Source of the DNA: an uncultured Eubacteriales bacterium
GTDB taxonomy: Bacteria > Bacillota > Clostridia > Peptostreptococcales > Anaerovoracaceae
DNA: 9,172 bases
Direction of reading: 5' to 3'
Assembly (NCBI GenBank): GCA_902797195.1
Contig: CADBRY010000206.1
Span: 1 to 9,172 of the forward strand
Part shown: positions 1 through 7,510 of the stretch, one piece after another
How positions within the stretch are numbered: the stretch's first letter is position 1
How the letters are laid out: every line of letters begins with the position of its first letter
Translations under genes and position numbers: made by a program
Notes under the pieces: model-generated
The model's input: the letters and a program-made list of their open reading frames with translations, nothing else
The model's database searches: none
Told to the model about the DNA's origin: nothing

Positions 1-90
1 ACCTTGTCAGGTCCGGAAGGAAGCAGCAATAAGCGGATAGTGCTATGTGCCGCAGATCAGCCTTCTCCACGACTTGCGGGACTTTCAAAG
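1..90 (+). ncRNA. ffs: Signal recognition particle RNA, 3' part (cut by left edge)
   Basis: The window opens inside the SRP RNA, the scaffold that binds Ffh and targets ribosomes making membrane proteins. Positions 6-27 carry the nearly invariant apical-domain signature GTCAGGTCCGGAAGGAAGCAGC, which holds the asymmetric loop and GGAA tetraloop bound by the Ffh M domain. The following segment, with GTGCCGCAG at about 47-55, fits the descending strand of the long helix. The 5' half is outside the window, so I cannot tell the short 4.5S-like type from the long Bacillus-type RNA. The 3' end is also uncertain: about 76-80 for a short type, about 90-100 for a long type. An SRP RNA gene directly upstream of dnaX is the usual arrangement in Firmicutes. 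Confidence 0.9.
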
Positions 91-137
91 GGCAATTTTA
101 GATAAATATCACATGAAGGGAGACATTGGAGACAGGT

Positions 138-1700
138 ATGTATAAGGCGTTATACAGAGCATACAGGCCGGAAGTGTTTGAGCAGCTTCTTGGACAGGAT
201 CACGTAAAAAAGATACTGAAGAATCAGCTGAAGGCCGATACCATCAGCCATGCATATCTTTTCTGCGGGACCAGAGGAACGGGCAAGACCACAACGGCCC
301 GTCTTTTGGCCAAAGGGCTCAATTGCCTTTCCGAAGGAGATAAGCCCTGCGGTCAGTGCAGCAATTGCCAGGCCATCAGCAACGGCACCTTCATCGACGT
401 GGTGGAGATCGACGCAGCCTCCAACAGAGGAATCGACCAGGTGAAGGAACTGAGGGAAAGTATCAACTATCCTCCTTTTACAGGCAGTAAAAAAGTATAC
501 ATAATCGACGAAGTGCACATGCTGACTCCAGAAGCCTTCAATGCCCTCTTGAAGACCCTTGAGGAGCCGCCTCACTACGTGGTGTTCATTCTGGCAACCA
601 CGGAGCCTCAGAAACTTCCCGCAACAATCCTGTCAAGATGCGTCCACCTAGATTTCAGACGGGTGCCTGAGAGGATCATAGCCGAAGGCATGAAAAACAT
701 ATGCGGTGAACTGGGGATAGAGGTGACCGAAAGCGCACTGAGGATCATTGCGGCAAACGCGGATGGTTCCGTTCGTGACGGGCTTTCCATCCTTGATCAG
801 TGCGTGACGGGCAGCCGGGGAAAGGTGGACACGGCCGAGGTCCTTGAGTATCTGGGAGCATCCGGTGAAGAAGCCATGCTTGAACTGACGGATATGGTAA
901 TAAGGGGCAGGACCGCCGATGCCATAGGCTGTATATCCAATCTTCTTGAAAGCGGAAGAGAAGCCAAGCAGCTTATGAACGACTGGATCCAGCATTACAG
1001 GAATCTTCTGATGGCCAGGTTCATAAGGGATCCTCAGGAGGTCATCAACCTTTCCGTGGAGAATATAGACAGGATAAGAGAGCAGGCCCAGATGATGGAG
1101 CCTGAGGAGATCAGCCGGGGCATCATGGAGCTTTCCAAGACCCTTAACGAGGCTAAGTGGTCACCTAAGCCCAGGATACTTCTGGAGCTTTGCGTGGTGA
1201 ATCTTTCCAACAGGGGAGATCTTACAAAGGCAATGCCCGCCATGAAAAAAATAGAGCCCAAAACCAAGGCGGAAGTAAAAAAAGAGGCGGAGAGTCCGGC
1301 TGCGGAGGGCCCCGCTGAGGATGTCTTCACGGAGACGGAGGCCGGTGCTGTAGAGGATGAGCCCGCACCCAAGGGGGAGGAAGGGCATGACCTGCTGACC
1401 CTGTGGGATCAGGTGTTCAACGACGGCTCAGCCAGCAAAGGCAGCATGTATCTGATACGAAGCAACTCCATGCTTTCTTCCATGGACGAGTCATCCTTCA
1501 CGGTGACGGTAAGCGGGGATATGAACAGACGGCATCTTGAAAACAACCGGAAGCTGATCGAGGACCTGATGGAAGGCCGCACGGGAAGCCGCAGACACAT
1601 GAAAATAGAAATGAATGAAGGAGCCCCTGAGGAAGTCTCCGTGGAAGAGGCGGCGGCACAGGCCGCATCCCTCATAGGCATACCCGTTGACATTGAATAG
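138..1700 (+). CDS. dnaX: DNA polymerase III clamp loader subunit tau/gamma (DnaX)
   Basis: ATPase of the clamp loader, which opens the DnaN sliding clamp and loads it on primed DNA; the tau form also couples polymerases at the fork. Numbering from ATG 138 (520 aa): Walker A GTRGTGKT at 44-51, zinc module Cys63/71/74/77, Walker B IIDEVH around 122-127, and the SRC motif at 166-168 with its arginine finger. Domain III ends near residue 365, followed by an acidic/lysine-rich linker and a C-terminal region. At 520 aa it is somewhat shorter than the B. subtilis (about 563) and E. coli (643) proteins. I chose ATG 138 because GGAG at 128-131 lies 6 nt upstream and DnaX proteins normally begin M-x-x-ALYRxYRP; an in-frame TTG at 126 would add four residues. 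Two A7 runs (1245-1251, 1277-1283) in the linker may allow a short gamma product. It is followed by ybaB and recR in the same direction. Confidence 0.97.
   Translation: MYKALYRAYRPEVFEQLLGQDHVKKILKNQLKADTISHAYLFCGTRGTGKTTTARLLAKGLNCLSEGDKPCGQCSNCQAISNGTFIDVVEIDAASNRGIDQVKELRESINYPPFTGSKKVYIIDEVHMLTPEAFNALLKTLEEPPHYVVFILATTEPQKLPATILSRCVHLDFRRVPERIIAEGMKNICGELGIEVTESALRIIAANADGSVRDGLSILDQCVTGSRGKVDTAEVLEYLGASGEEAMLELTDMVIRGRTADAIGCISNLLESGREAKQLMNDWIQHYRNLLMARFIRDPQEVINLSVENIDRIREQAQMMEPEEISRGIMELSKTLNEAKWSPKPRILLELCVVNLSNRGDLTKAMPAMKKIEPKTKAEVKKEAESPAAEGPAEDVFTETEAGAVEDEPAPKGEEGHDLLTLWDQVFNDGSASKGSMYLIRSNSMLSSMDESSFTVTVSGDMNRRHLENNRKLIEDLMEGRTGSRRHMKIEMNEGAPEEVSVEEAAAQAASLIGIPVDIE
1277..1318 (+). 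promoter_or_regulatory. Candidate -1 ribosomal frameshift site in dnaX (gamma-form signal)
   Basis: Within dnaX the in-frame codons GTA AAA AAA GAG form the slippery heptamer A-AAA-AAA at 1277-1283. A -1 shift there leads to a TGA at 1316-1318 after 11 new codons, giving a product of about 393 aa that ends just after domain III. Downstream lies a GC-rich hairpin candidate: TCCG (1295-1298) pairs with CGGA (1303-1306), possibly enclosed by GCGG (1287-1290) with CCGC (1312-1315). A weak Shine-Dalgarno-like AAGGCGG lies at 1266-1272. The layout resembles the E. coli dnaX frameshift cassette, but the stem is short and no product has been shown. Confidence 0.35.
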
Positions 1701-1742
1701 CAGAATCGAGACAGAGGATATCATTATTACAGGAGGATCAAA

Positions 1743-2096
1743 ATGGGAAAAGGAATGAGAGCCGGAAAGAGACCCAAAAAGAGCGGCGGCGGCAATATGC
1801 AGCAGCAGATGCAGCAGATGCAGGCCATGCAGAGACAGATGGATGAGGTGCAGGCACAGATCGATGAGATGGAGGCCAGCGCAACATCGGGAGGAGGAGC
1901 TGTTTCCGTTACTGTAAACGGTAAGAAAGAGCTCAAAGAGATCCGCATCGAGCCTGATGTGGTGGATCCTGAGGATGTGGAAATGCTCCAGGATCTCATC
2001 CTCACAGCCACAAACGAGGCCCTCAGACAGATGGAGGAGATATCTCAGGCTGAGATGAGCAAGTTTACCGCAGGGCTTGGGATACCGGGACTTTAA
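1743..2096 (+). CDS. ybaB: YbaB/EbfC family nucleoid-associated protein
   Basis: Small dimeric DNA-binding protein of the YbaB/EbfC family, thought to act in nucleoid organisation or gene regulation; the exact role is unsettled. The 117-aa product has the family core: a Gln/Met-rich helix (about 19-45), the strand segment AVSVTVNGKKELKEIRIEP (53-71), then VVDPEDVEMLQDLILTATNEA (73-93) and the closing helix with a hydrophobic GLGIPGL end. The start ATG is set by a perfect AGGAGG at 1731-1736, 6 nt upstream. The first 13 residues are unusually basic (K3, R6, K9, R10, K12, K13) and end in a Gly-rich hinge, an addition to the usual N terminus that may contact DNA. It sits between dnaX and recR, the standard order in Firmicutes and many other bacteria, so co-expression is likely. 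Its codon use is like that of its neighbours. Confidence 0.95.
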   Translation: MGKGMRAGKRPKKSGGGNMQQQMQQMQAMQRQMDEVQAQIDEMEASATSGGGAVSVTVNGKKELKEIRIEPDVVDPEDVEMLQDLILTATNEALRQMEEISQAEMSKFTAGLGIPGL

Positions 2097-2120
2097 TACC
2101 GGCGGACGTAAAAGGGAAAT

Positions 2121-2720
2121 ATGAGGTATTACGCAAAACCCCTAAACAGACTTATAGGTGAAATGAGCAAGCTTCCGGGCATCGGTGGAAAGACTGCCCA
2201 GAGGCTGGCTTTTCATATTCTTTCAATGGAGGATAAGGAGGCCTTTGCTCTTGCGGAGGCCATACAGGATGCCAAGCGGTCCATGCGGTACTGTTCCGTA
2301 TGCGGGAATCTTACCGAGAGCGATCCGTGCAGTATCTGCTCCGATGAAACCAGAGACAGATCCGTCATCTGTGTTGTGGAAAATGCGAGAGATGTGGTCT
2401 CCATGGAAAAGATCAGAGAGTATAAAGGCCAGTATCACGTCCTTCACGGGGCCATTTCTCCCATGGACGGGATCGGGCCTGAGGACATCAACCTGAAAAG
2501 CCTTATTACAAGGCTGCAGGATGAGAGGGTGAAGGAGCTTATACTTGCCACAAATCCCACCATCGAGGGGGAGGCTACCGCCATGTACATAGCCCGTCTC
2601 ATTAAACCAAGCGGCATCAGAGTCACAAGGATAGCCCACGGCGTTCCAGTGGGAGGAGATCTGGAATATGCAGATGAAGTGACCCTTCTGAAAGCCATGG
2701 AAGGCCGAAGAGAACTGTAA
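2121..2720 (+). CDS. recR: Recombination mediator protein RecR
   Basis: RecR works with RecF and RecO to load RecA onto SSB-coated single-stranded DNA during gap repair. The 199-aa product is full length for the family. In order it shows a helix-hairpin-helix ([17 protein letters not shown], 18-34), a C4 zinc finger (Cys58, Cys61, Cys70, Cys73), a Toprim domain starting at ICVVEN (83-88) with [14 protein letters not shown] around 144-157, and the C-terminal [19 protein letters not shown] segment (171-189). The start ATG 2121 has a modest AAGGGA at 2112-2117, and 24 nt separate it from ybaB, so it is probably transcribed with dnaX-ybaB. It is the last gene before the intrinsic terminator at 2728-2765. 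Nothing looks broken or missing. Confidence 0.97.
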   Translation: MRYYAKPLNRLIGEMSKLPGIGGKTAQRLAFHILSMEDKEAFALAEAIQDAKRSMRYCSVCGNLTESDPCSICSDETRDRSVICVVENARDVVSMEKIREYKGQYHVLHGAISPMDGIGPEDINLKSLITRLQDERVKELILATNPTIEGEATAMYIARLIKPSGIRVTRIAHGVPVGGDLEYADEVTLLKAMEGRREL

Positions 2721-2727
2721 TGATTGC

Positions 2728-2765
2728 AACAGCGTGGTTTAACAGCACAGACCGCGCTGTTTTTT
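2728..2765 (+). terminator. Rho-independent terminator after recR
   Basis: An 11-bp stem pairs AACAGCGTGGT (2728-2738) with ACCGCGCTGTT (2751-2761), with one G-T wobble, around a 12-nt loop. It is followed directly by a run of T (2760-2765). It starts 8 nt after the recR stop and closes the dnaX-ybaB-recR unit. Confidence 0.92.
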
Positions 2766-2773
2766 CTAATATC

Positions 2774-2802
2774 TTGAATATAAAGCCCGCCGGTCGTATA
2801 AT
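2774..2802 (+). promoter_or_regulatory. Sigma-A promoter of the permease/Ech-like operon
   Basis: A -35 box TTGAAT (2774-2779) and a perfect -10 box TATAAT (2797-2802) are separated by exactly 17 bp, between the recR terminator and the permease gene. Transcription would start near 2809, leaving a leader of about 65 nt. The leader is A/T-rich with a T-rich stretch (about 2843-2860) just before the AAGGAGG ribosome binding site (2862-2868). I see no riboswitch fold or operator palindrome in it. Confidence 0.8.
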
Positions 2803-2874
2803 TTAACTGTATAAATCATTACAGCTTTTAATAAGCAATCATTCTTTTTTTATTATTTCTTAAGGAGGCAAATT

Positions 2875-4680
2875 ATGAGTGAACTGCAGACCACGACGGT
2901 TCAGACGGCGGATCACGGGCTGAAAAAGCACGAGATCAAAGTCTCGACAGTCGTATTCATGATTTTCTGCCTGGTAGCCGCGGGATGCTACGGTATAGAG
3001 GAAATGATACCGGAATGCGGACCGGGGCTGACCATCATAATGCTGTGCGTCCTTCCTTTTGTGTGGGGACTTCCCTTTGGACTTGTAGCATCTGAACTGG
3101 GCTCCGTAAGACCTCAGGAGGGTGGATACTACAAATGGGTACAGGAGGCTCTCGGTGAGTTCTGGGGATTCCAGGCAGGATGGTGGAGGACGATCTCCAT
3201 CTACATCGACAACACATCCTACGTCATACTTGCAGGCGGTTATGCGGCAACGGTATGGGATATGGGTATTGGAGGAGAGTTTGCGCTCAAGTTCTGTATG
3301 ATAGCCATATTCACCCTGATCAATATAAGGGGAGTAAAGGATGTAGGCTGGGTCAGCACGGTGCTGTCCATACTCGTTATGGTTGCCTTTGGAATAGTTG
3401 CCCTTTGCGGACTGCTGAACTGGGGCGGAGATGCGGAGACGGCATCAACGATCTCATTCCAGCTGACACCCGAACCCGCCACGGGAATCTCCGACTGGTT
3501 CTTCTACATCGCCGGCGGAATCTCAATAGGAATGTGGATGTACTCGGGATACGAATCAATGTCCACAATTGCGGGAGAGGTTTCAAATCCCCAGGTAATT
3601 CCAAAAGGAACTCTGGTTACCATTCCTTTGATAATGTCGGTATACATCCTGCCCACAACCTTCGGACTTGGCTCCCTGGGCCAGTGGGACAACTGGGGAA
3701 CCGAAGCCGGAACAGTGGGATATGCCGATGTGGTATCCCATTTCTGGGGACCCATTTGGGGAATAATATTCGTGATCGTAGCCATACTGGCTCAGTGTTC
3801 TATATACAATACCTATATCGCTTCCGGTTCCAGAGGATTCTTTGCTCTGGCCGATGACAATCTGACGCCGGGAGTCATGGTAAAATGCGACAAGAAGTTC
3901 GGTGTGCCATATGTGGCTGTGCTTTCTGTAGGCATATTCAATCTGGTATTCTGTATGTTCCCCTTCGGATTCATCATCGTTCTGGATGTGGCCCTTCTGT
4001 TGGCATCCTACATAATGGTATATATTTCCATTATCATACTGAGGAAGCGCATACCCAAGGAAGAATATCTCTTCCGTATACCCGGAGGGGACGGATTCCT
4101 GAAGGTTCTCTGTATAGTTCCTATCTGTGTAGCCCTTTTCGCATTCTTTGTAAACGGATCGGATTACTACACAGGCGGAATGGTGGGTATCCTCACCGGA
4201 CCGGTGCTGTACTTTATCTGGAGGAGACGCTATGGGGGACTTTCCAAGAAAGATCCCGTCAGCTTCCCGAAAAATGAAAGAACGGGACTTGCCATCGGTG
4301 ATACCAGAAGGATATCCTTCCTGCTGCTGATCGTTACGGTCATGAATATCATCGCTCTCCTCTTTGAGCCCTGGTATGAAGGATGGGGAACGGAAGACGC
4401 GTGGGAATCCGGCGATTACTTCGATGGAATACTTGAAGCGGTCAATGTTGATACAATAGTGGGAACCATAAAGATCATACTGTGGGTAATGACCATAGTG
4501 TGCGCTGTGGCCTGCATACTCTTATACATGCTTTCAAAGAAGGTAGAACCTTCCCCTGAAGAATGCAAAGCCAGCTTCAAGAAGAGCTGTGACGCTATAT
4601 CGGCGAAGTTCAATGCCGAGCTTCATCATATGAGAGAAGTGGAAGGCATTGTGGCTTCTGACGAAAAGCAAAATGGATGA
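2875..4680 (+). CDS. APC-superfamily amino acid/polyamine permease with C-terminal extension
   Basis: Integral membrane transporter of the amino acid-polyamine-organocation superfamily. Its 601 residues contain about 12 hydrophobic core segments (about 24-450). Family marks include the early helix with the broken GCYGIEEMIPECGPG segment (37-51), RPQEGGYYKWVQEALGEFWG around 79-98 and the TM6-type motif GYESMSTIAGEVSNPQVIPKG (225-245). The substrate cannot be read from the sequence; an amino acid or polyamine is the family expectation. Beyond the core lie two more hydrophobic segments (about 480-497 and 532-552), separated by an acidic, Trp-rich loop, then a charged cytosolic tail; typical members are about 430-500 aa. 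The start is firm: AAGGAGG at 2862-2868, 6 nt before ATG. It is the first gene after the promoter at 2774-2802. Only 36 nt with no terminator separate it from the Ech-like genes, suggesting that it serves the same physiology. Confidence 0.9.
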   Translation: MSELQTTTVQTADHGLKKHEIKVSTVVFMIFCLVAAGCYGIEEMIPECGPGLTIIMLCVLPFVWGLPFGLVASELGSVRPQEGGYYKWVQEALGEFWGFQAGWWRTISIYIDNTSYVILAGGYAATVWDMGIGGEFALKFCMIAIFTLINIRGVKDVGWVSTVLSILVMVAFGIVALCGLLNWGGDAETASTISFQLTPEPATGISDWFFYIAGGISIGMWMYSGYESMSTIAGEVSNPQVIPKGTLVTIPLIMSVYILPTTFGLGSLGQWDNWGTEAGTVGYADVVSHFWGPIWGIIFVIVAILAQCSIYNTYIASGSRGFFALADDNLTPGVMVKCDKKFGVPYVAVLSVGIFNLVFCMFPFGFIIVLDVALLLASYIMVYISIIILRKRIPKEEYLFRIPGGDGFLKVLCIVPICVALFAFFVNGSDYYTGGMVGILTGPVLYFIWRRRYGGLSKKDPVSFPKNERTGLAIGDTRRISFLLLIVTVMNIIALLFEPWYEGWGTEDAWESGDYFDGILEAVNVDTIVGTIKIILWVMTIVCAVACILLYMLSKKVEPSPEECKASFKKSCDAISAKFNAELHHMREVEGIVASDEKQNG

Positions 4681-4716
4681 CGGACAACTGCCAAGCCTAG
4701 TGACCAGGAGGAGTTG

Positions 4717-6636
4717 ATGGGCGTTATTATATTTTCAATACTCTTTCCCATGGTGATCGCCTTTGCCTTTCTGGCGGTCAAAAGCGAAAAAATGAGAGAG
4801 GTTATGGTATATGCTTCCACGATCGTGATAGCGGGGGCAGCCATAATCACAGGGATTCGGTTTTTTGCAACTACGGGAGAATTCTTTTCCGCATATGGGG
4901 AAGATATGAGATTTGTGGTGACAGGTCTCAATATCGCTCTGGCGGCATACATAGTGTTTTTGAGCATAAGGCACAGAAACATCTTTGCCGCCCTTCTTTC
5001 CGTTGCTCAGACTGTCACCGTAGCGTGGTTTGAGTTTTCCAGCGGCGGTCATATCGATATCCAGCACAACATCAGCATCGATAAGTTTTCGGTGGTAATG
5101 ATACTGATAATCAGTCTGATCGGAAGCGCCATGTGCATCTACGGACTGGGATATGTGAGAAGATACAGGGACGATGCTCCGGGCATGGCCCGCATAATGT
5201 TTTTCTCCATGTTCCTTGCCATAGGATCCATGATAGGACTGGTTTCATCCAACAATATGATCTGGATGTACCTCTTCTGGCAGATATCCACCCTGTCCTC
5301 TTTTTGGATGACGGCCTGCGATGGCAGCAAAGAGTCACTTAAGAGAGGCTTCAAAGTAATAAATATAAACCTTCTGGGAGGCATGAGCTTCGTAGTAGGC
5401 ATACTTATCATCGGAATGGTCTTTGGCACCCTGGAATTCAGCACGATGATGATCTATGGAAAGATCTACGGAAATCTGGTGCTGATCCCTGCCACATTCT
5501 TTGCTTTTGCGGGGATTGCAAGAGCTGCCCTCATGCCCTTCAACAGCTGGCTCACTTCGTCAATGCACTCTCCCGCACCTGCGGCCGGACTGATTACGGC
5601 GGCGGTCATCAACGGGGGTGCTTTCATATTGATCAAGCTGGCTCCGGCCATGAGCTCATCCAGTTTTATCGGAGTCATGATAATGATGGTGGGAGGAGTG
5701 ACCTTCCTCTTTGCATCTTTTGTCGCCATCCCAAAGAAAGATATCAGAGAGATCCTTGCCTGTTCCACAACGGCGAATATGGGTCTGGTGGCTGTCTGCA
5801 CAGGGCTTGGGGTCCCTGAGGCTCTATGGGCGGCTATAATGATGGTGATGCTGCACAGCTTTCTGAAGACCCTTCTTATAGTTTGCTTCGGCACTGCCGG
5901 AAGCCTGATAAACAGCAGCAGGATAGAGGACATGGAGGGTATGTTCCCGAAACTGCCCGTCATTTCCATTTTGATAATACTGGGGATGACAGCCATGTTC
6001 CTGGCTCCCTTCGGGATACTCCTGTGCGGATGGATCTCTCTTGTGGCGGTGGTCAACGCCAAGTATCTGACCATTGGGGGGATACTGTGTTTTGGATTCG
6101 CGGTGTCGGCTTATTACGGAGTGGCTCTCATGGCAAGATTGACCGCGGCATCACATGAAGAAGGGATCGATCCTCTTAAGGAGGAGAAGCCTGAAAGGAT
6201 AGGAGTGATTGTCTTTGCGGCGGTGTCCGTAATTCTATGCCTCGGACTTCCTCTTATATCATCATATCTTCTGGTGCCATACCTTAAAGATGTTTACGGC
6301 GGATCGGTGACGACTCTGGTTTCTTCTGCCGATCTTGTGGTGATGGTAGGGATGATAGCGCTGCTGCTTCTTGTGGGACTGCTTCTCTTCGGCAGAAGAA
6401 TGAGCAAGCCTTCCACGATCTATCTGGCCGGCGTAAACAAGGGAGATAACAGGACATATTACGGAGCCATGGAGAATGAAGTGGAGTTTTCTCTTGGAGA
6501 CACTTACATGGGAAGGCACTTCAATGAGAGACGGATCAACCTGGCCGGAAGTCTGATAGCGGTGGCATTCCTGGCCACCGGAATCGGCTCGGTGATCAGC
6601 AACTTTATAGAACTTCTGGGAGGTGGGGTCCAGTGA
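4717..6636 (+). CDS. EchA/HyfB/NuoL-like antiporter subunit of a membrane complex
   Basis: Large polytopic subunit (639 aa) of the proton-antiporter family shared by complex I, Ech/Hyf hydrogenases and Mrp antiporters; in these complexes it carries ion translocation. Recognisable parts are the GSAMCIYGLGYVRRYRDD segment (136-153), the TM7-8 region PFNSWLTSSMHSPAPAAG (274-291) and the HSFLKTLLIVCFGTAGSLI helix (380-398), whose His380 and Lys384 match conserved NuoL residues. By eye, three charged residues of the ion path are replaced: TM5 Glu by Gln189 (LFWQIST), TM7 Lys by Arg269 (GIARAALMP) and TM12 Lys/Glu by Gly438. A polar stretch (558-607) precedes a last helix (608-631); no long lateral helix is obvious. 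I chose ATG 4717 because AGGAGG at 4706-4711 is 5 nt upstream; TTG 4714 is too close. Order and length match EchA. Confidence 0.9.
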   Translation: MGVIIFSILFPMVIAFAFLAVKSEKMREVMVYASTIVIAGAAIITGIRFFATTGEFFSAYGEDMRFVVTGLNIALAAYIVFLSIRHRNIFAALLSVAQTVTVAWFEFSSGGHIDIQHNISIDKFSVVMILIISLIGSAMCIYGLGYVRRYRDDAPGMARIMFFSMFLAIGSMIGLVSSNNMIWMYLFWQISTLSSFWMTACDGSKESLKRGFKVININLLGGMSFVVGILIIGMVFGTLEFSTMMIYGKIYGNLVLIPATFFAFAGIARAALMPFNSWLTSSMHSPAPAAGLITAAVINGGAFILIKLAPAMSSSSFIGVMIMMVGGVTFLFASFVAIPKKDIREILACSTTANMGLVAVCTGLGVPEALWAAIMMVMLHSFLKTLLIVCFGTAGSLINSSRIEDMEGMFPKLPVISILIILGMTAMFLAPFGILLCGWISLVAVVNAKYLTIGGILCFGFAVSAYYGVALMARLTAASHEEGIDPLKEEKPERIGVIVFAAVSVILCLGLPLISSYLLVPYLKDVYGGSVTTLVSSADLVVMVGMIALLLLVGLLLFGRRMSKPSTIYLAGVNKGDNRTYYGAMENEVEFSLGDTYMGRHFNERRINLAGSLIAVAFLATGIGSVISNFIELLGGGVQ

Positions 6637-7508
6637 TCACAAAAATACTGATGATAGTGGCATACCTCCTTATAGCACCTGTGGCAGGCTGCATCTTCGA
6701 AGGACTGGGCAGAATGCTGTCGGCTGTCCTGGAGGGGAGGGCGGGTGCGACCCTTCTGCAGCCTTATTACGATGTGCGAAAACTGCTGGAAAAGGACAGC
6801 ATGTCTCCGAGCCCGCACCAGGATCTGTATCTGCTGATACACATGATATTTACACTTGCCGCGGGAGGGGTGTTCTTCGCCGGTGGGGATCTTATGCTGG
6901 TGGTAGTGCTGCAGATAACGGCAACAGCCTTCGCCGTAACAGCTGCATACTCATCAGGTTCTCCATACAGTGTGCTGGGGGCCAGGCGGAAAATGCTAAT
7001 GATGATGGCCTGCCAGCCGATGATAATAGCCACAGCGGTTGGGTTTTACATCTACAAAGACACCTTCGGAGTCAGGGAACTGGCGGGATCGGGAGGCATG
7101 GCCCTCCTGCCTATGGCCGGACTGTTTCTTGGTTTCATTTACATTATGACCATCAAGCTGGAAGCGGCACCTTTTGATCTGGGCGCGTCCGGATCGGGCA
7201 TACATGAGCTTGTAAGCGGAACTGAAACGGAATACACAGGCCGCACCCTGGGCGTGATGAAGATGATGGGATGGTATGAAAGAGTCACCATGTTCGGGAT
7301 CCTCTTCCTCTTCCTGTCCAATGGCCGGGTAACGGGATATATCGTCGGCATCCTCGTATGTGCCGCCGTATATTTCCTGCAGGTCATAGGGGGAGGAGTG
7401 CTGTCCAGAGTCAAACCCGATTTTGCTCTCAGATCCGCATGGGTGATCACCATCGCTTTGGGCATCGTGAATTTATTCGTGCTTCAGTTTGTGATAGAGG
7501 GGGTATAG
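6633..7508 (+). CDS. EchB/HyfC/NuoH-like membrane anchor subunit
   Basis: Membrane subunit (291 aa) of the NuoH/ND1 family, which anchors the hydrophilic arm and forms the first part of the proton path in Ech hydrogenases and complex I. Family marks are the cytosolic loop LEGRAGATLLQPYYDVRKLL (33-52), with the Q-P-x-x-D pattern at 43-47, the SGSPYSVLGARR segment (108-119) and the loop KLEAAPFDLGASGSGIHELV (175-194), continuing through GTETEYTG (196-203). That loop matches the PFD...E...EY motif of NuoH, so its glutamates (177, 192, 198, 200) are retained, unlike the charged residues of the upstream antiporter subunit. About seven to eight hydrophobic helices are visible. The start is GTG at 6633, overlapping the upstream TGA by 4 nt, with GGGAGG at 6618-6623. 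Length and position agree with EchB. Confidence 0.93.
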   Translation: MITKILMIVAYLLIAPVAGCIFEGLGRMLSAVLEGRAGATLLQPYYDVRKLLEKDSMSPSPHQDLYLLIHMIFTLAAGGVFFAGGDLMLVVVLQITATAFAVTAAYSSGSPYSVLGARRKMLMMMACQPMIIATAVGFYIYKDTFGVRELAGSGGMALLPMAGLFLGFIYIMTIKLEAAPFDLGASGSGIHELVSGTETEYTGRTLGVMKMMGWYERVTMFGILFLFLSNGRVTGYIVGILVCAAVYFLQVIGGGVLSRVKPDFALRSAWVITIALGIVNLFVLQFVIEGV

Positions 7509-7510
7509 AG

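Noticed and set aside
74..104. Possible promoter or terminator between the SRP RNA and dnaX (TTGCGG ... TAGATA; TTGC/GCAA stem then TTTT)
   Set aside because: The boxes are poor and spaced badly, and the stem has only four solid pairs. It overlaps the uncertain SRP RNA 3' end, so no site can be supported.
1797..1838. Imperfect CAG/ATG repeat at the start of ybaB
   Set aside because: It is explained by the Gln/Met-rich first helix typical of the YbaB family, not by a separate repeat element.
2223..2729. 168-aa open frame on the - strand over recR
   Set aside because: It is antisense to a clearly conserved recR gene and runs through the terminator stem's flank; no recognisable domain.
5466..6074. 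202-aa open frame on the - strand
   Set aside because: It lies fully inside the antiporter-like subunit gene, has no good ribosome binding site and reads as a low-complexity shadow with no family motif.
7358..7510. 51-residue N-terminal extension of the NuoB-like frame
   Set aside because: It overlaps the conserved NuoH-like gene, and the family N terminus starts at ATG 7511, so the extension is only an open frame.
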